From NCBI GenBank assembly GCA_031257135.1, contig JAIRPH010000202.1, positions 1-21,719 on the forward strand: a stretch of DNA of 21,719 nucleotides, written 5' to 3'. Position numbers and translations under genes: made by a program. The stretch is from Spirochaetaceae bacterium (GTDB taxonomy: Bacteria > Spirochaetota > Spirochaetia > Treponematales > Breznakiellaceae). Of the stretch, positions 7,831 to 14,152 are shown piece after piece. Position 1 is the first letter of the stretch, and every line of letters starts with the position of its first letter. The notes beneath the pieces were generated by a model. That model was not told where the DNA came from. It worked only from the letters and a program-made list of their open reading frames with translations, and searched no databases.

Positions 7831-8743
7831 GGCATATCTCCCGGATACGCTGTTCCACCTGAGAACGAGGGTCCCGCAGTTTCACCCGATGGGCAAGCAC
7901 CGGAACAGCCAACGCAACGATGTCCTCATCGGTCACAAAAGCTCTGCCCCGGACCACGGCTAAGGCTTTTACCGCGCTCAAGAAGTGCAGACTCGCCCGG
8001 GGGGACGCGCCCAAGGCAAACCCCTGATGAACCCGGGTTTCCCGGACTATATCGGCTACCGCTTCTTTCAGGGAAGGATGACAAAACACCTGCGCCGCGG
8101 TTTCCTGCGCGGCGAGAAAATCCTGAGCCGTCACCGCGGACTCAAGCCGGTTCAGCCCGTACTCGCCCGGATTTTCGTCCAGTATGGCGAGTTCCGCGTC
8201 CCGCTCAGGATAGCCCAGGGAGAGGCGCATCATAAACCGGTCGAGTTGAGCCGCCGGAAGAGGGAAGGTTCCCTCGCTTTCGATAGGATTTTCAGTGGCG
8301 ATAACGAAAAACGGCTCCGGCGGACGATGCGTCGCCTGCCCGATGGTCACCTGCCGTTCAGCCATCACTTCCAGCAGAGCGGACTGTACCTTCGGGGTGG
8401 TTCGGTTAATCTCGTCGGCGAGAACGATATTGGCAAGCACCGGTCCGGGTACGAACCGGAAGGAACGGCTTTCAGGATCAAACACATCGACTCCGGTAAT
8501 ATCATAAGGAAGAAGGTCTGGAGTAAACTGAATCCGCTTGAACACCAGGGGACCATCATCCGCCGAGATAAGCCGGGCAAAGGCTTTCGCTACCGTCGTT
8601 TTTCCCAGTCCCGGATTATCCTCAATCAGCACGTGTCCCCGGGCCAGCAGTCCCGCGGTCAGCAACTCCAGAAACGGCCGCTTGCCTCGCAGTATCTTAG
8701 ACGCGCCGCTGATGAGAGCTGTAGCAGTCTCTTCACTGTTCAT
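7799..8743 (-). CDS. MoxR-family AAA+ ATPase
   Basis: A cytosolic AAA+ ATPase of 314 residues from ATG 8743. Visible motifs are Walker A EDNPGLGKTT (41-50), Walker B NIVLADEINR, sensor 1 VIATENP, the LPAAQLDRF segment with the arginine finger, and SPRASLHFLSAVKA in the lid domain. MoxR ATPases remodel or help assemble protein complexes, often with VWA or DUF58 partners. Here the DUF58 gene overlaps its 3' end. The frame continues open up to 8827, but homologues begin near the MNSEETATAL methionine and an extended -10 promoter lies immediately before it, so ATG 8743 is preferred. It is divergent from the first methyltransferase. Confidence 0.88.
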   Translation of the reverse strand: MNSEETATALISGASKILRGKRPFLELLTAGLLARGHVLIEDNPGLGKTTVAKAFARLISADDGPLVFKRIQFTPDLLPYDITGVDVFDPESRSFRFVPGPVLANIVLADEINRTTPKVQSALLEVMAERQVTIGQATHRPPEPFFVIATENPIESEGTFPLPAAQLDRFMMRLSLGYPERDAELAILDENPGEYGLNRLESAVTAQDFLAAQETAAQVFCHPSLKEAVADIVRETRVHQGFALGASPRASLHFLSAVKALAVVRGRAFVTDEDIVALAVPVLAHRVKLRDPRSQVEQRIREICLARIDGIKTP

Positions 8744-8749
8744 GGCGCG

Positions 8750-8779
8750 AGCATACCACAGAGAACCGGCATTATGGAA
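8750..8779 (-). promoter_or_regulatory. extended -10 promoter of moxR (leaderless arrangement)
   Basis: Read on the minus strand: TTCCAT (8779-8774), 18 bp, then TATGCT (8755-8750) preceded by TGG, an extended -10. Only six bases separate the -10 from the ATG at 8743, so the transcript should start at or next to the start codon. No Shine-Dalgarno sequence is present. Confidence 0.5.
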
Positions 8780-8820
8780 TAGGGATTCAGCGGAGTTTTT
8801 AAAAACGCCCCTCATACCTC

Positions 8821-8849
8821 TTGACAAAGGGATACTACGGGTTTATAGC
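8821..8849 (+). promoter_or_regulatory. promoter of methyltransferase 1 (leaderless arrangement)
   Basis: Consensus TTGACA (8821-8826), 17 bp, TATAGC (8844-8849), then seven bases to ATG 8857. A longer frame beginning at TTG 8821 would start inside the -35 box, so ATG 8857 is the better start. A 12-bp palindrome GTTTTTAAAAAC (8795-8806) lies between this and the divergent moxR promoter. Confidence 0.65.
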
Positions 8850-8856
8850 TACAGAT

Positions 8857-9888
8857 ATGGGTAAACTTGCAAAAAACGCCGCCTTGCTCGCCGCGACCAA
8901 AGCCAAAAACGATGAATTTTACACGCAACTCACTGATATAGAACGGGAATGCGGTCATTACTGGGAGCATTTCCGGGGTAAAACCATCCTCTGTAACTGC
9001 GACGACCCGCGGACGAGCAATTTTTTTCGTTATTTCTTTACGGGATTTTGTCAACTTGGGCTTAAAAAGATTATCGCCGCTTGCTATAAAAATCTCAACC
9101 CAGACTTATTCAGTCAAGACCTTGACGAACAAGCGGTCTATTGTATTTACGACGGCGCGGGACGCGTAGATGACGTAGTAGGAAATGATTTTGATACCTT
9201 TATCAAACGGAACGAATGGGGAGTTTTGCACGGAGACGGCGATTTCCGCAGTCCTGAATGTGTCGAACTTTTAAAGCAGGCGGATGTTGTTGTTACTAAT
9301 CCTCCGTTTTCTCTTTTCCGCGAGTATTTGGCGCAATTAATTGAATATGATAAAAAGTTTTTAATAATTGGAAATAAAAACGCGATTGGCTATAAAGAAA
9401 CGTTCAAATTGATTAGAGAAAACAAGATGTGGATAGGTCACACGCCGATGGGCGTGGATATGCTGTTTGATGTTCCCGAATATTTTGCAAAAAAAGCGGT
9501 AGCCGAAAAAAAAGAAGGCAGTTCCTATAAAATAGTGGACGGCGTTGTTAAAGGGCGGTCAACATCCGCGTGGTTTACCAATTTAGACCACAAGAAGCGG
9601 CACGAAAAATTACGCCTCTGGAAAAAATATACGCCGGAAGAATTTCCCAAATACGACAACTATGACGCAATCAATGTTAACAAAACAGATGAAATACCAG
9701 AGGATTACGATGGCGTTATGGGCGTGCCGATTTCTTTTATGGATAAATATAATCCAGAGCAATTTGAAATTTTGGGAAATAGCAGATACCACGATGGGCA
9801 AGATTTCCCTGACGATATTAATTTTATCAGAGGGAAAGGATTATACTGGCGTATTTTAATTAAAATGAAAAACAGCGGGACGCGGTAA
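8857..9888 (+). CDS. EcoRI-type adenine-specific DNA methyltransferase, copy 1
   Basis: Predicted N6-adenine DNA methyltransferase of the M.EcoRI family, 343 residues. Family marks are KNDEFYTQLTDIE (18-30), CNCDDP (46-51), HGDGDFRSPECVELL, the catalytic motif IV NPPF at 148-151, IIGNKNAIGYKE and WFTNLDHKK. The start at ATG 8857 gives MGKLAKNAALL and fits the promoter spacing. The sequence is A+T-richer than the neighbouring moxR or nik genes and uses many AAA, AAT and ATA codons, which suggests transfer. No restriction endonuclease gene is adjacent. The target sequence is unknown: family membership alone does not prove GAATTC. The last few residues (NSGTR) do not match copy 2 and may come from a rearranged junction. 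Confidence 0.88.
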   Translation: MGKLAKNAALLAATKAKNDEFYTQLTDIERECGHYWEHFRGKTILCNCDDPRTSNFFRYFFTGFCQLGLKKIIAACYKNLNPDLFSQDLDEQAVYCIYDGAGRVDDVVGNDFDTFIKRNEWGVLHGDGDFRSPECVELLKQADVVVTNPPFSLFREYLAQLIEYDKKFLIIGNKNAIGYKETFKLIRENKMWIGHTPMGVDMLFDVPEYFAKKAVAEKKEGSSYKIVDGVVKGRSTSAWFTNLDHKKRHEKLRLWKKYTPEEFPKYDNYDAINVNKTDEIPEDYDGVMGVPISFMDKYNPEQFEILGNSRYHDGQDFPDDINFIRGKGLYWRILIKMKNSGTR

Positions 9889-9953
9889 TTGATACTGTCC
9901 GCAAAGGTTTTCCCTTCAATGTTATAGAAGAAAATCGGAGAAGTAAAAGATGA
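9864..9953 (+). pseudogene. possible gene-tail remnant after methyltransferase 1
   Basis: In the frame different from methyltransferase 1, an open stretch runs from just after a TAA (9861-9863) to TGA 9951-9953. It reads NEKQRDAVIDTVRKGF and then PFNVIEENRRSKR, with the composition of a real protein C-terminus but no start codon of its own. It overlaps the last eight codons of methyltransferase 1, and its stop overlaps ATG 9950 as ATGA. It may be the tail of another gene joined here by recombination. I cannot identify the family. Confidence 0.25.
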
Positions 9954-10054
9954 AGCGCGGGCGGCGTAGAATCGGCGGCGCGGGCGCGTCCTCCAGATGC
10001 GCCTCTGCTTCGCAGGTAAAAAGTACACAAAAACATATACTTAAGGATGCTTGA
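9950..10054 (+). CDS. 34-residue basic small ORF, uncertain
   Basis: ATG 9950 is preceded by GGAGAAG at a workable distance and opens a 34-codon frame beginning MKRGRRRIGGAGASSR and ending HILKDA, with TGA inside the -35 box of the next promoter. The first two thirds are very G+C-rich compared with the A+T-rich methyltransferase genes on both sides, so the block may be an inserted repeat rather than a gene. It has no recognisable domain. Together with the flanking sequence it fills most of the gap between the two methyltransferases. Confidence 0.25.
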   Translation: MKRGRRRIGGAGASSRCASASQVKSTQKHILKDA

Positions 10055-10080
10055 CAAAAAAAATACTGCGGGTTTATCGT
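10051..10080 (+). promoter_or_regulatory. promoter of methyltransferase 2 (leaderless arrangement)
   Basis: TTGACA (10051-10056), 18 bp, TATCGT (10075-10080), then seven bases to ATG 10088. The spacer and start region closely match the copy upstream of methyltransferase 1 (shared ATACTrCGGGTTTAT), so promoter and gene were duplicated together. Confidence 0.55.
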
Positions 10081-10087
10081 TATAGCT

Positions 10088-11128
10088 ATGGGAAACGAAA
10101 CATTAAACGCCGCGGGCAAGGCAAAAAACGATGAGTTTTATACTCAAATTGCTGACATAGAACGGGAATGTTCCCATTATGCGGAACATTTCAAGGGGAA
10201 AACCATTTTTTGCAACTGCGATGACCCGTATGAAAGCGAATTTTTCAAATATTTCGCGTTGCTTTTCAATCATTTAGGGCTGAAAAAACTAATGGCAAGT
10301 TGCTATATCGGCTCGTCTATTGCCAACATGGAATTGTCTCTTTTTAACCATGAGAGCATGGAAAACAAGACAACCAAACATCCGCATAAAATTGAAATAA
10401 CCGAGATGCCGGACGAAAACGCGGACGGAGCGCGAGGGCTTCCCCTTGTCGAATACATTTTGCGAAACCGGAAAAACGCTTTGGCGCGCCTGCACGGAGA
10501 CGGCGATTTCCGTTCGCCTGAATGTATCGAAATGCTCAAAGAGGCGGATATTATCGTTACCAATCCGCCGTTCAGCCTCTTTCGCGAATATGTCGCGCAA
10601 CTTATGGAATACGAAAAAAAGTTTTTGATAATCGGGAATCAAAACAATATTTCTTATAAAGAAATATTTCAACTCATCAAAGAAAATAAAATTTGGCTGG
10701 GTATAGACAACGGCGGAACAAAATGGTTTCAGGTTCCAGCGCATTATGACATAAAAACTGAAACAAGAATAAAAATTGAAAACGGCGTTAAGTATTTTAG
10801 TATGGGTAATATTGCGTGGTTCACCAACTTAGACCATAAAAAACGCCACGAAAAATTGATTCTTTTCAGACACTATAATCCGGCTGAATATCCCAAATAT
10901 GATGAATATAATGCTATTAATGTCAGTAAATATAGCGATATACCAGCGGATTATGACGGCGTTATGGGCGTTCCCGTAACGTTTTTGGATAAATATAATC
11001 CTGAACAGTTTGAGATCATTGGCATTGATAGATATGTTGAAGACAATCCGCATTATGGGCATAGATTTAAACTTAACGGTAAGGAAATTTACGCCCGTAT
11101 CGTAATAAAAGGAAGGTATAAAATATGA
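10088..11128 (+). CDS. EcoRI-type adenine-specific DNA methyltransferase, copy 2
   Basis: A 346-residue paralogue of the preceding methyltransferase, with KNDEFYTQIADIEREC (13-28), CNCDDP (42-47), LHGDGDFRSPECIEML, motif IV NPPF at 159-162, IIGNQNNISYKE and WFTNLDHKK. The two copies agree closely in these conserved blocks. They diverge in three places: after the N-terminal core (about residues 75-132, where this copy is longer), between KENKIWLG and the WFTNLD block, and at the C-terminus. Those variable parts are the likely determinants of target choice, so the copies may recognise different sites. That is inference. No nuclease gene is nearby. A perfect A+T palindrome follows the stop directly. 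Confidence 0.88.
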   Translation: MGNETLNAAGKAKNDEFYTQIADIERECSHYAEHFKGKTIFCNCDDPYESEFFKYFALLFNHLGLKKLMASCYIGSSIANMELSLFNHESMENKTTKHPHKIEITEMPDENADGARGLPLVEYILRNRKNALARLHGDGDFRSPECIEMLKEADIIVTNPPFSLFREYVAQLMEYEKKFLIIGNQNNISYKEIFQLIKENKIWLGIDNGGTKWFQVPAHYDIKTETRIKIENGVKYFSMGNIAWFTNLDHKKRHEKLILFRHYNPAEYPKYDEYNAINVSKYSDIPADYDGVMGVPVTFLDKYNPEQFEIIGIDRYVEDNPHYGHRFKLNGKEIYARIVIKGRYKI

Positions 11129-11129
11129 A

Positions 11130-11161
11130 AAAAATAAATTTTCTATAGAAAATTTATTTTT
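11130..11161. terminator. perfect 32-nt A+T palindrome after methyltransferase 2
   Basis: Two bases after the stop, a perfect inverted repeat centred on CTATAG extends 16 bp on each side. The arms are AAAAATAAATTTTC and its complement. The transcript would form a long, purely A+T hairpin ending in UUUUU, so it could act as a weak terminator. A bidirectional protein-binding site is also possible, because the stem has almost no G or C. Confidence 0.5.
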
Positions 11162-11208
11162 CGGGACGCTAGAAATCTTGAAGAAAGCCTCGTCTGGAAA
11201 TTTTCGGA

Positions 11209-11251
11209 TTTTTTTAAAAAAGATTTTTTTAAAAAAATCTAAAAAAAAAAT
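11209..11251. repeat. A/T-tract block, likely curved DNA upstream of the nik promoter
   Basis: Runs of six to ten A or T alternate here and include the perfect 20-bp palindrome AGATTTTTTT/AAAAAAATCT (11221-11240). The block ends about 25 bp before the nik -35 box. It may act as an UP element or as bent DNA. A terminator role for the methyltransferase transcript is an alternative. Confidence 0.45.
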
Positions 11252-11275
11252 TCTGAAAAACGCCTCTTAAACCCC

Positions 11276-11304
11276 TTGACAGGCTGAGAAGGTTTTTATA
11301 TACT
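11276..11304 (+). promoter_or_regulatory. strong sigma70-type promoter of the nik operon
   Basis: Consensus TTGACA (11276-11281), exactly 17 bp, TATACT (11299-11304). Predicted start near 11311, giving a leader of about 136 nt before the first gene. This is the best promoter match in the window. Confidence 0.75.
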
Positions 11305-11310
11305 TATTCT

Positions 11311-11446
11311 ATCGGCAGGAAGCCGTCGAGGGTCAGCCCTCTCTTTCATTCCGCGACGGGATGATGAAATCTCACTCAGCCAAAACCATTCCTTGAAAGG
11401 ACAACAAAATCGGAGATGAACTCCCTATAAACCGTTATAGGAGTAC
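11311..11446 (+). ncRNA. structured 5' leader of the nik operon, candidate riboregulator
   Basis: The leader holds a series of small hairpins: CGGC/GCCG (11313-11325), GAGGG/CCCTC (11328-11341), CATTCC/GGGATG (11347-11363) and TCCT/AGGA (11390-11401). Near the start codon two hairpins exclude each other. ACTCCCTATAA (11420-11430) pairs with TTATAGGAGT (11435-11444) with one bulged C, burying the Shine-Dalgarno AGGAG (11439-11443). GGAG (11412-11415) can instead pair with CTCC (11421-11424) and free it. This is the layout of a riboswitch-type expression platform. I do not see a cobalamin riboswitch B12 box and cannot assign a known class. A Ni or Co ligand is inference from the genes controlled. 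Confidence 0.5.
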
Positions 11447-11449
11447 ATG

Positions 11450-12247
11450 ATGAAAAGGGTCTTTTTTGTATGCGCCGTATTCGCGCTGACGTCCAGCGTT
11501 CTATCGGCTCATGAGTTCTTTGTAATACCTAACGAAGTCAAGGATTACAAATCAGGAGATACGGTCCAAATTAACGCCCTGTCTACCCACTATTTTACCG
11601 TCGGCGAAGAGCTTGAACCGGTAACGGTCAACGAAGTATACCCGGTGAAAAACGGCGTGAAAGGTCCCGCGCTCCCGCTCCGGCAGAACGCCGACCGGCT
11701 TTGGTATGAAACGACATACCGGCTGTCCGACGACGTTCCTACTATCATAGTAGGCAACCGGAAAGGAGGCTTTTACTGCCTCTTCACCGACGGAAGCTAC
11801 GCCGACGGCGCGAAAAAGGAAGTTCAGGCGGCGAATAAGGGAAAAACCGTCGCAAAAGCCCGGTATTTCGCAAAATACTCAAAGTATTACCTTAATCCCA
11901 GCGCAAGCGATACGACCTTCAATACGCCCTTAGGACAAGACCTCGAAATAATACCCTTAGACAATCCCGCGGGCATAAAGCGCGGTTCTAAGGCTCGGTT
12001 CCGGGTACTGTACAAAGGTCAGCCTCTGGCAAACGCCGAAATAGCCGCAACCTACGATTACTACAACTACAAGACCGCAAACGCCTACGCGCAGACCTCA
12101 AAAACCGACGGGAAAGGGGAAGCAACCTTCAGCATCACCAACAGCGGCATCTGGATTGTCAGAGTGAGCGATACCCGCCGCTCCGCGTATCCCGACACCG
12201 ATGAAGACAATAACGCCGCAATAGTAGCGTTCGCGGTAAAACAGTAA
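11450..12247 (+). CDS. nikK: NikK-type periplasmic nickel/cobalt uptake protein, copy 1 (DUF4198)
   Basis: A DUF4198 protein of 265 residues from ATG 11450. It has a Sec signal peptide with predicted cleavage in VLSA-HEFFVIP, so the mature protein begins with histidine, a likely metal ligand. The remainder reads as beta-rich periplasmic domains (PGDTVQ-like SGDTVQINALSTHYF, and a late domain with GQPLANAEIAATYDY). NikK and NikL are the extra periplasmic parts of NikKLMQO-type ECF metal importers. ATG 11447 and ATG 11450 are adjacent in frame. AGGAG ends at 11443, so 11450 has the better six-base spacing. Expression is probably controlled by the hairpin in the leader. Confidence 0.8.
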   Translation: MKRVFFVCAVFALTSSVLSAHEFFVIPNEVKDYKSGDTVQINALSTHYFTVGEELEPVTVNEVYPVKNGVKGPALPLRQNADRLWYETTYRLSDDVPTIIVGNRKGGFYCLFTDGSYADGAKKEVQAANKGKTVAKARYFAKYSKYYLNPSASDTTFNTPLGQDLEIIPLDNPAGIKRGSKARFRVLYKGQPLANAEIAATYDYYNYKTANAYAQTSKTDGKGEATFSITNSGIWIVRVSDTRRSAYPDTDEDNNAAIVAFAVKQ

Positions 12248-12269
12248 AACTATTTTTAGGAGAAACAGC

Positions 12270-13070
12270 ATGAAAATACAAATCGCGCTCATATTAAGCG
12301 TTCTTTTGAGCGTCAGCGCGTCGGCGCATCAATGGTTCGCCGCCCCCGCGGACGCCAAAGAGTACAAGCCCGGAGATACGGTTCAGGTGATCGTATACTC
12401 GACGCACCACTTTATGATACCGGAAGGAGTGCAGGATGCGTCCCGAAACGCTTTTTTCGTATTGCAGAACAACAAACTTCTGGACACGCAGGTGACCGTC
12501 GCCCGGAATGAAACCCAAAAAGCCTTGACCGCGAGCTTCGCGCTTCCCAACGGCGCGCCGGCCATGATCTTGGTAAACAGCGTAGGCCGCTACTCCAATG
12601 CGACTCCTTTAGGCGCGAAAACCGCGACAAAAGCGACCGTTAAGGCATTGGGAGTCAGCGTCGCCAAAACTACCTTCAGCGAGGGGTGGTGTAAAATCTA
12701 CATTAATCCTGCTTCGCAGGATAAAACGTTCGCCCAGCCCTTGGGATTGCCCCTTGAAATCGTGCCGGTAACTAATCCCGCGGATATTACAGCCGGCAAG
12801 CCCGCGGTATTCAAAGTGCTTCTGCGGGGACAGCCTCTCCGCAACGCGGATATATACGCTACCTACAAGAGCTACAACTCCAAAGACGAGGAAGCATGGG
12901 CGGTAAAAGATAGTAAAACTGACGCTTCCGGTCAGGTTACGGTGAATATACCTTCCGCCGCAAAAGATATATGGGTTGTAAAAGCCGCTTATACCGCGGA
13001 CGTTTCGGGCAACGCCTATTTTGATGCGGAATCCTATACTTCCTGGGCAGTGTTTGCCGTGAGGAAATAG
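12270..13070 (+). CDS. nikK: NikK-type periplasmic nickel/cobalt uptake protein, copy 2 (DUF4198)
   Basis: A second DUF4198 protein of 266 residues, preceded by TAGGAGAAACAGC ahead of ATG 12270 and 22 bp after copy 1. The signal peptide is MKIQIALILSVLLSVSASA and the mature form starts HQWFAAP, again with an N-terminal histidine. Shared landmarks with copy 1 are YKPGDTVQ (copy 1 YKSGDTVQ), STHHF (STHYF), the INP..QDKTFAQPLGLPLEIVPVTNPA block, and GQPLRNADIYATYKSY. The two are clear paralogues from tandem duplication, now diverged. They may bind different metals or different metal complexes, or act as a pair. Confidence 0.8.
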   Translation: MKIQIALILSVLLSVSASAHQWFAAPADAKEYKPGDTVQVIVYSTHHFMIPEGVQDASRNAFFVLQNNKLLDTQVTVARNETQKALTASFALPNGAPAMILVNSVGRYSNATPLGAKTATKATVKALGVSVAKTTFSEGWCKIYINPASQDKTFAQPLGLPLEIVPVTNPADITAGKPAVFKVLLRGQPLRNADIYATYKSYNSKDEEAWAVKDSKTDASGQVTVNIPSAAKDIWVVKAAYTADVSGNAYFDAESYTSWAVFAVRK

Positions 13071-13072
13071 CC

Positions 13073-13546
13073 TTGAAGCGTATGGTTTATACGGCTGTTG
13101 TTTTGACAGCCGGTTTACTGTTTCCGGCTGAGGTTTTCGGACACGGGGTCGAGGCGTTTAATATGATCGGAGGCGAGTCAAACAAAGCGCAGTCGGTATA
13201 TTTTAAGTACAGTACCGGCGAACCCATGATGTACGCTAAAATCCGGGTGTACCCGCCGTCTCAGCCGGATATGGAAATACTTCAAAGCATAACCGACCGG
13301 AACGGATATTTTATGTTTATGCCGGACGAAACAGGCGATTGGAAGATCGACGCTGAAGACGGCATGGGGCATCTGGGAAGCATTATGATACCGGTTCAGA
13401 GCCTTGAAACCGGAGATTCCGGGGGCGCGGTTTCCTCCGGGGGCGGACTGGGAAGTACGCCTCTTGTTTTACGGCTTCTCTTGGGGCTTAGTCTGATTCT
13501 CAATGTTTTTGCGGTCTACGGTTTCATCGCAAGCCGTAAAGTCTAA
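13073..13546 (+). CDS. nikL: NikL-type membrane-anchored periplasmic component
   Basis: A 157-residue protein with an N-terminal signal segment (MKRMVYTAVVLTAGLLFPA, cleavage near VFG-HG), a short beta-rich periplasmic domain and one C-terminal membrane span at about 128-151 (LLLGLSLILNVFAVYGFIA), then a positively charged end (SRKV). The middle part (GEPMMYAKIRVYPP, TDRNGYFMFMPDETGDWKI) resembles carboxypeptidase-regulatory-like folds seen in NikL. The start is TTG 13073 with GAGG eight bases upstream. ATG 13082 is an alternative but has poorer spacing. Lies 2 bp after nikK copy 2 and directly before nikM. Confidence 0.75.
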   Translation: MKRMVYTAVVLTAGLLFPAEVFGHGVEAFNMIGGESNKAQSVYFKYSTGEPMMYAKIRVYPPSQPDMEILQSITDRNGYFMFMPDETGDWKIDAEDGMGHLGSIMIPVQSLETGDSGGAVSSGGGLGSTPLVLRLLLGLSLILNVFAVYGFIASRKV

Positions 13547-13558
13547 AGGAGCGAGGTC

Positions 13559-14152
13559 ATGCACATTAGCGAAGGTATTCTTTCCGCGCCGGTTCTTGGA
13601 ACCGGCTGGGCTGTTGCTGTAGCGGGGATCGGCTTCGGCTTGAAGAAAACGCCGGTAGAAAAACTGCCTGAAACAGCCCTTGTTTCCAGCGTTTTATTTC
13701 TTGTTTCTCTGGTACACGTTCCGGTAGGTCCTTCAAGTATTCACCTGACCGTCTTGGGGCTTGCAGGGATTCTGCTGGGCTGGAGCGCGTTGCCCGGGCT
13801 TTTTGTAGCGTTGCTCCTGCAAGGACTGCTCCTGCAATTTGGGGGAATTCTCTCTCTCGGAGCGAACGCAACTATTATGGGAACAGCCGCGCTTGCCGCC
13901 TACGGAGTGTGGCGGCTCTTCCCCGAGAAACGGCGGCTTGCCGCGGCTTTTACCGGCGGTTTCGTTGCGGTTATAACCGGTTCGGCGTTGGTAACAGTTT
14001 CGCTCTTTTTGAGCGGTAAAGAACTTGTCAGCGTTGCTGTTCTGATTTTTGCGGCTAATCTGCCTCTTGCCGTTGTAGAAGGCGTACTAACGATGTTCTG
14101 CGTCGGGTTTCTGCGCCGTCTTCTGCCTCAGTATGTACTTAAATCGGCTTGA
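13559..14152 (+). CDS. nikM: nickel/cobalt ECF transporter substrate-binding membrane subunit
   Basis: CbiM/NikM family S-component, 197 residues, with about six hydrophobic spans. It begins MHISEGIL. In this family the free N-terminus and His2 coordinate the metal, so ATG 13559 must be the true start, and AGGAG lies just upstream. The VPVGPSSIHL segment (about 59-68) supplies further conserved histidine and serine residues, and GANATIMGT is also typical. Ni and Co versions cannot be separated with confidence by eye. The NikK/NikL partners favour nickel. No cbiN is present, as expected for the KLMQO layout. Confidence 0.9.
   Translation: MHISEGILSAPVLGTGWAVAVAGIGFGLKKTPVEKLPETALVSSVLFLVSLVHVPVGPSSIHLTVLGLAGILLGWSALPGLFVALLLQGLLLQFGGILSLGANATIMGTAALAAYGVWRLFPEKRRLAAAFTGGFVAVITGSALVTVSLFLSGKELVSVAVLIFAANLPLAVVEGVLTMFCVGFLRRLLPQYVLKSA

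Noticed and set aside
7985..8782. 265-codon + strand frame opposite moxR
   Set aside because: It is the antisense shadow of the MoxR gene, which carries all AAA+ motifs; the + product has no sensible composition and no promoter.
8744..8827. N-terminal extension of MoxR to 8827
   Set aside because: The 28 extra residues (including SLFHNAGSLWYARA) are not family-like and would span the promoter and the divergent control region.
8821..8856. TTG 8821 as the start of methyltransferase 1
   Set aside because: It lies in the consensus -35 box TTGACA. ATG 8857 matches the start of the paralogue at 10088.
8857..11128. A complete restriction-modification system
   Set aside because: No endonuclease-like gene is found on either strand near the methyltransferases; the remaining frames are shadows.
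11311..11446. Cobalamin riboswitch upstream of nikK
   Set aside because: The B12-box (GCCACTG-like) core and its partner elements are not seen. The leader is also shorter than most cobalamin riboswitches.
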